A stretch of DNA of 64,000 nt, from the NCBI GenBank assembly GCA_964430855.1, contig CAYSHC010000005.1:1-64000 (forward strand), given 5' to 3'. The position numbers were made by a program, and so were the translations under genes. The notes below the pieces were generated by a model. The model saw only the letters and a list, made by a program, of their open reading frames with translations. It was not told where the DNA came from and ran no database searches. This DNA is from JAEZDP01 sp964430855 (lineage in GTDB: Bacteria; Acidobacteriota; Vicinamibacteria; Vicinamibacterales; Vicinamibacteraceae). This document shows, one piece after another, positions 61,301 to 64,000 of this stretch; the stretch's first letter is position 1, and each line of letters opens with the position of its first letter.

Positions 61301-61973
61301 GGCGCACAGGCGTTGCGTGCGTATCCAGGTCAGCGACGACGGCGCGGGTATGGACGCGGCGACGGCCGCGCGCGTGTTCGACCCGCTCTTCTCGACCAAG
61401 CCCGAGGGCGGCGGCCTCGGCCTTGCCGCCGCCCATGGCATCGTGCGCAGCCACGGCGGCAGCATCGCCGTGGACAGCGGGCCGGGATGCGGCACCACGT
61501 TCGCCGTGCTGCTGCCCTGCCGGGACGTCACGGCGCGCACGCCCGGAGCGGCGCCAGGCGTCGGCGCCATCGCAGGCGACCCCGCGGATGCCGACGCCCC
61601 CGTCGTCCTCGTGGTGGACGACGAGCGGACGGTTCGCGACGTGGCGCGCGCCGCCCTGGCGGCAGCCGGCTTTCAGGTGGAACTCGTCGACTCGGGCGAG
61701 GCGGCCATCGCGGCCTTCCGCGAGGCACCCGACCGGTTCGGTCTCGTCGTGCTCGACCTGACGATGCCAGGCGCGAGCGGACGGCACGTGTTCGAGGCGA
61801 TTCGTCGCATCTGCCCGTCGATGCCGGTGCTCCTGACGAGCGGCTTTCCGGCCGAGGAGGTCAGCGACCTGATCGCGGAGCCGCTGGTGACCTTCATCGC
61901 CAAGCCGTGGCGCCCGCACGACCTCGTCGCGCGCGGCCGGGAGCTGCTCCGGGGCCGTCCCGTGGCCTCGTGA
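58392..61973 (+). CDS. Giant hybrid two-component sensor (propeller-Y_Y_Y-TM-HisKA-HATPase-REC)
   Basis: The protein has 1193 residues. The signal peptide (LAWLAAALLLLAPVPARA) is followed by a periplasmic double propeller of Reg_prop repeats (SDGLPQNTVTGLAQDERGYL, then recurring G-x-L/I-W-x-G/A-T). A Y_Y_Y-like domain (NLPPGTYTFEVRAQ) and one transmembrane helix (about 755-775, ALVGLALTAMLAAAYWL) come next. The kinase has H829 in GMAHDFNNLLVG. The receiver has D1122 in VVLDLTMPGASG. It resembles HTCS polysaccharide sensors, but ends in a receiver rather than an AraC domain. The GTG start (58392 or 58398) is set by the signal peptide. Confidence 0.87.
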   Translation: MLVRPTLPSPARLAWLAAALLLLAPVPARAVDDVKADTWTVSDGLPQNTVTGLAQDERGYLWVATRKGLARFDGLEFQAAGIVDGIDLSTRRLTALVHDGAGLWIGTYGTGLFYLRDGRLKAFGPDEGIPAGTIWDLRRDRRGRVWAATAGGARVLEHGTWQAPAVPDGAAHAVSSVVVDRLDRTWLGSSTDGVIRLDADGTRRFGTDAGLPSRRVFSLSEDADGRIWAATPRGVARFDEARQRFAVVEALRGVHAYQVLVARTGDAWVATYGRGLLRVTADGSVTAIPQVGSDFVVALTEDRDGAIWVGTVSGGLTRLLHVERELIDHDDGMPNFPVTTVYQARDGAYWAGTLGGGLVRLDAGTRRRLARIAGLPSDSITSVAGASGPSQVWVGTNGAGAVRVADGRVVEQLGPEVVGPLVRTIEHGGRGRYYFAGSGLVRRETDGTLRRWTRADGLRSEDLRALYSTPAGLYIGTFGGGLSLLLPDDTLRTWGPDEGLHNAFVTSIHVDDADTVWIGTYGGGLFRLKDGAIAQIDEAHGLDDNVVFDIMEDRSRRLWLMMNQGVSVVAIDAANRVADGALDVLPSTFLGEAEGISGFDGTDGNQPQSWLARDGRIWFATTTGVAIVDPSRVGAPAVPPPVHVDRLVVRDRDVPLADDGLEIAARDLLIAFSAPELRNAARLRYQHRLVGYDDEWSAPGTARTASFTNLPPGTYTFEVRAQLGRGGPFTAPTAVTFSIPPYFYETRWFHALVGLALTAMLAAAYWLRIRGLRRREETLQQLVDTRTAALRHEVSERTRVAEERRLLDERMQQAQRQEGMGALASGMAHDFNNLLVGVLGEASLALADLAPGTRARAHLQRIEQAALEARDLTAQMLAYAGRGGCVRTRVDIGRILRDTVRLMSPIVGRGVAVSVSVPADLPDVEGDPSQLRQVVQNLLTNAVDAIGDGPGRIEVRAEACIGDARDGRALAHRRCVRIQVSDDGAGMDAATAARVFDPLFSTKPEGGGLGLAAAHGIVRSHGGSIAVDSGPGCGTTFAVLLPCRDVTARTPGAAPGVGAIAGDPADADAPVVLVVDDERTVRDVARAALAAAGFQVELVDSGEAAIAAFREAPDRFGLVVLDLTMPGASGRHVFEAIRRICPSMPVLLTSGFPAEEVSDLIAEPLVTFIAKPWRPHDLVARGRELLRGRPVAS

Positions 61974-62020
61974 TACGATCGCCGGTGGCCGCCCCGGCGC
62001 ACGTCGCCGCCCACCGTGTC

Positions 62021-62920
62021 ATGAGCACCGTCTCTCCGCTTCACGTCATCCGCCCGCGACAGCCCAAGCCCGAATGGCTCAAGGTGAAAGCCCCGGGCTC
62101 GGAGAACTACCTGCGGCTGAAGCAGCTGATGCGCGGCCTCCAGCTGCACACCGTCTGCGAGGAGGCGCGCTGCCCGAACATCGGCGAGTGCTGGCACCAC
62201 GGCACGGCGACGTTCATGATCCTGGGCGACGTCTGCACCCGCAACTGCGGCTACTGCGCCGTCGCGCACGGCAAGCCGCCCACGCTCGACCTCGAGGAGC
62301 CGGCGCGCGTCGGCAACGCCGTCGAGGTGCTGGGGCTGAGCTACGTGGTCATCACCTCGGTGGACCGCGACGACCTGCCAGATGGCGGCGCCTGGATCTT
62401 CGCCGCGACGATCCGCGAGACGCGCCGGCGGCGTCCCTCGTGCCGCATCGAGGTCCTCATTCCCGACTTCCAGGGTGACGAGGCCGCGCTACGCACGGTG
62501 CTCGACGCACGTCCCGACGTGCTGAACCACAACACCGAGACCGTGCCGCGCCTCTACCGGAAGGCGCGCTCGGGCGGACGTTACCCGCGCACGCTCGAAC
62601 TGCTGCGGCGCTCGAAAGCCTACGCCCCCGACATCCCGACCAAGACGGGGCTCATGCTCGGCCTCGGCGAGACGCACGACGAGATCGTCGAGGTGCTCAG
62701 GGATCTGCGTCGCGTGGACGTCGACATCCTGACGCTCGGCCAGTACCTCCGGCCCAGCGAGCAGCACCTCGAGATGGTGCGCTACTACCACCCCGACGAG
62801 TTCGATGAGCTCAAGCGCATCGCCCTCGACCTCGGGTTCGGCCACGTCGAGTCGGGTCCGCTGGTCCGCAGCTCCTACCACGCGCACGAACAGGCCGACA
62901 GCCTGATGACCGGCCGCTGA
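62021..62920 (+). CDS. lipA: Lipoyl synthase
   Basis: The protein has 299 residues, a radical SAM enzyme with both clusters visible: the auxiliary cluster CEEARCPNIGECW and the SAM cluster CTRNCGYCAV. Conserved ITSVDRDDLPDGG, HNTETVPRLY and the C-terminal RSSYHA (auxiliary-cluster serine) follow. It inserts two sulfurs into octanoyl groups on lipoate-dependent enzymes. The length matches the family. The next gene starts with a one-base TGATG overlap. Confidence 0.95.
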   Translation: MSTVSPLHVIRPRQPKPEWLKVKAPGSENYLRLKQLMRGLQLHTVCEEARCPNIGECWHHGTATFMILGDVCTRNCGYCAVAHGKPPTLDLEEPARVGNAVEVLGLSYVVITSVDRDDLPDGGAWIFAATIRETRRRRPSCRIEVLIPDFQGDEAALRTVLDARPDVLNHNTETVPRLYRKARSGGRYPRTLELLRRSKAYAPDIPTKTGLMLGLGETHDEIVEVLRDLRRVDVDILTLGQYLRPSEQHLEMVRYYHPDEFDELKRIALDLGFGHVESGPLVRSSYHAHEQADSLMTGR

Positions 62921-63717
62921 TGCCCGACGGCGGGACGCGCGGGCGCTCGCGCAGCGGCGCATCGGCCGCCGCGCTGCAGCAGCGCCTCCGCGACTATCCA
63001 CGTCAGCGCCCGGTGCCGCGCCCGCTGGCGCGCGTCCACCGCGACGTCATCGCGTGCGAGCGCTGCCCGCGCCTGCGGTCCTGGTGCACCGCCGTCGCCG
63101 AGACGCGCCGGGCCGCCTACCGCGACGAGACGTACTGGGCACGCCCCGTGCCCGGCTTCGGCGACGCGCAGGCCCGCATCCTCGTCGTCGGGCTCGCGCC
63201 GGCAGCGCACGGGGCGAATCGCACCGGCCGCGTGTTCACGGGCGACGGCCTCAACGGCTCGGGCGACTTCCTGCTGCGCGCGATGCACGCCGCCGGACTC
63301 GCCAACCGGACATCGTCATCCCACCCCGACGACGGGCTGCAGCTCCATGACGCGTACATCGCCGCGGCCGTGAGGTGTGCGCCCCCCGACAACAAGCCGC
63401 TCCCGATCGAGCTCGAGACGTGCCTCGTGCATCTCGACAACGAATGGCGCGCGCTGCCGCGCGTGCGCGTGGTGGTCGTGCTCGGCCGGTTTGCCTACGA
63501 CGCCTGGTGCCGGCTGCTCGCGCGCCGCGGCACGAGGCCCGGGCCGCGGACGTTCGCGCACGGCCAGGTGCTGCCGCCCCCGGCGCCGGGGCTGCCCGGC
63601 GTCGTGCAGTCGTACCATCCGTCACGGCAGAACACGCACACCGGACGCCTCACCGACGCCATGCTCGCCGGCGTCTTCGCGGCCGCACGCGACCTTGCCG
63701 ACGCCCCGCCGGGATAA
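62920..63717 (+). CDS. Uracil-DNA glycosylase, family 5 (UdgB type)
   Basis: The protein has 265 residues. Iron-sulfur cysteines begin at CERCPRLRSWC. The family 5 motif GLAPAAHGANRTGRVFTGD lacks the polar catalytic residue of family 1 enzymes, as UdgB does. The second motif is SYHPSRQNTHTGRLT. It removes uracil and other deaminated bases from DNA. It is coupled to lipA by TGATG. The N-terminal 20 residues are a basic, low-complexity extension. Confidence 0.9.
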   Translation: MPDGGTRGRSRSGASAAALQQRLRDYPRQRPVPRPLARVHRDVIACERCPRLRSWCTAVAETRRAAYRDETYWARPVPGFGDAQARILVVGLAPAAHGANRTGRVFTGDGLNGSGDFLLRAMHAAGLANRTSSSHPDDGLQLHDAYIAAAVRCAPPDNKPLPIELETCLVHLDNEWRALPRVRVVVVLGRFAYDAWCRLLARRGTRPGPRTFAHGQVLPPPAPGLPGVVQSYHPSRQNTHTGRLTDAMLAGVFAAARDLADAPPG

Positions 63718-63720
63718 GCC

Positions 63721-64000
63721 ATGCCTCCCGCGCCCGTCGACCTGCTGACGCTGTGCCTGGCCGCGGTGCTCATCGGCCTGTCGAAAGGAGGGGTCGGTGG
63801 CGCGCTGCCCCCGATCCTCGCGACGCTCGTCATCAGCGAGCGCTCGTCGGTCGCCGCGGCGATCGCGCTCTCGACGCCGATGCTGCTCGTGGGCGACGCC
63901 ATCGCGCTGTGGACGTACTGGCGGCTGTGGGACGTCCGCCACGCGCGCATGCTGCTGCCGGCCGGCGCGGCCGGCGTCGGCATCGGCATCTTCCTGCTGC
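63721..64000 (+). CDS. TauE/SafE-family permease, N-terminal part (runs off the window)
   Basis: 93 codons are visible from ATG 63721, three bases after the previous stop. The sequence LLTLCLAAVLIGLSKGGVGGALPPILATLVI contains the TauE/SafE opening with the conserved GLSKGG motif, followed by STPMLLVGDAIALWTYW and a third helix. The family exports sulfite, sulfonates or other organic anions; the substrate is unknown. Confidence 0.85.
   Translation, partial: MPPAPVDLLTLCLAAVLIGLSKGGVGGALPPILATLVISERSSVAAAIALSTPMLLVGDAIALWTYWRLWDVRHARMLLPAGAAGVGIGIFLL

Overview
The window is very G+C-rich, densely packed bacterial chromosome. It holds about 55 protein genes on both strands and no rRNA, tRNA, transposase, phage or cas gene that I can recognise. 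The gene set fits an aerobic, soil-type Acidobacteriota, most likely Vicinamibacteria: a TonB-dependent receptor tail, secreted M28 and PIG-L hydrolases, a two-component-propeller hybrid kinase, SPFH/RHH and LemA/TPM pairs, and many secreted proteins. This placement is inferred from gene content and base composition, not from a marker gene.

Layout. 1-2.5 kb: receptor tail, a lipoprotein-like amidohydrolase, an alpha/beta hydrolase and a YfcE-type phosphodiesterase. 2.5-8.3 kb (minus): a tightly coupled oxidative pentose phosphate operon, pgi-gnd-zwf-pgl, headed by a stand-alone LigD 3'-phosphoesterase. 8.4-16.8 kb: a PHP-domain protein, QueD, then (minus) a hybrid histidine kinase, a MatB-like acyl-CoA synthetase and a MatC-like carrier as one unit, and a secreted TPR protein. 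16.9-23.6 kb: a Trm112-like protein, a DUF2264 protein, and the methionine genes metY-metX followed by a large PIG-L protein. 24-31.7 kb: a frameshifted NTF2-like gene, an SSS symporter, a nucleotidyltransferase plus sugar kinase pair, a hybrid kinase, and a serine hydrolase interrupted by an amber codon. 31.8-44.5 kb: gamma-glutamyltransferase, YvcK, a TPM-LemA-membrane protein-DinB operon, another polytopic membrane protein, a YheT-like hydrolase and a DUF72 protein. 44.5-51.5 kb: a transglutaminase-like protein, a zinc-ribbon protein, an EEP nuclease, an M28 peptidase, SPFH plus a ribbon-helix-helix regulator, a desaturase operon and a TlpA-like thioredoxin. 51.7-64 kb: a 1047-residue protease/propeller/barrel protein, a hotdog thioesterase, a two-retropepsin TPR protein, IclR plus 7Fe ferredoxin, a giant propeller hybrid kinase, lipA, a family 5 uracil-DNA glycosylase and the start of a TauE/SafE permease.

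Genes within a run are usually coupled by ATGA, GTGA or TGATG overlaps, and convergent neighbours often share their 3' ends. Several genes have a TANNNT hexamer 6-9 bases before the start codon and no Shine-Dalgarno sequence, which suggests leaderless mRNAs.

The most distinctive features are two dispersed repeat families. Family 1 has the 13-base core GAGACCTGACCCC in doublets or triplets spaced 27-29 bases apart. It forms two complete inverted (REPIN-like) elements and two single arms, one of which lies in frame inside a membrane protein gene. Family 2 is a 21-base perfect hairpin, GGACGGCTC / 3-base loop / GAGCCGTCC, placed right at gene 3' ends. At two genes its leading TAG is the stop codon, at one gene it has become the start of a signal peptide, and at one site half of it has expanded into a tandem array.
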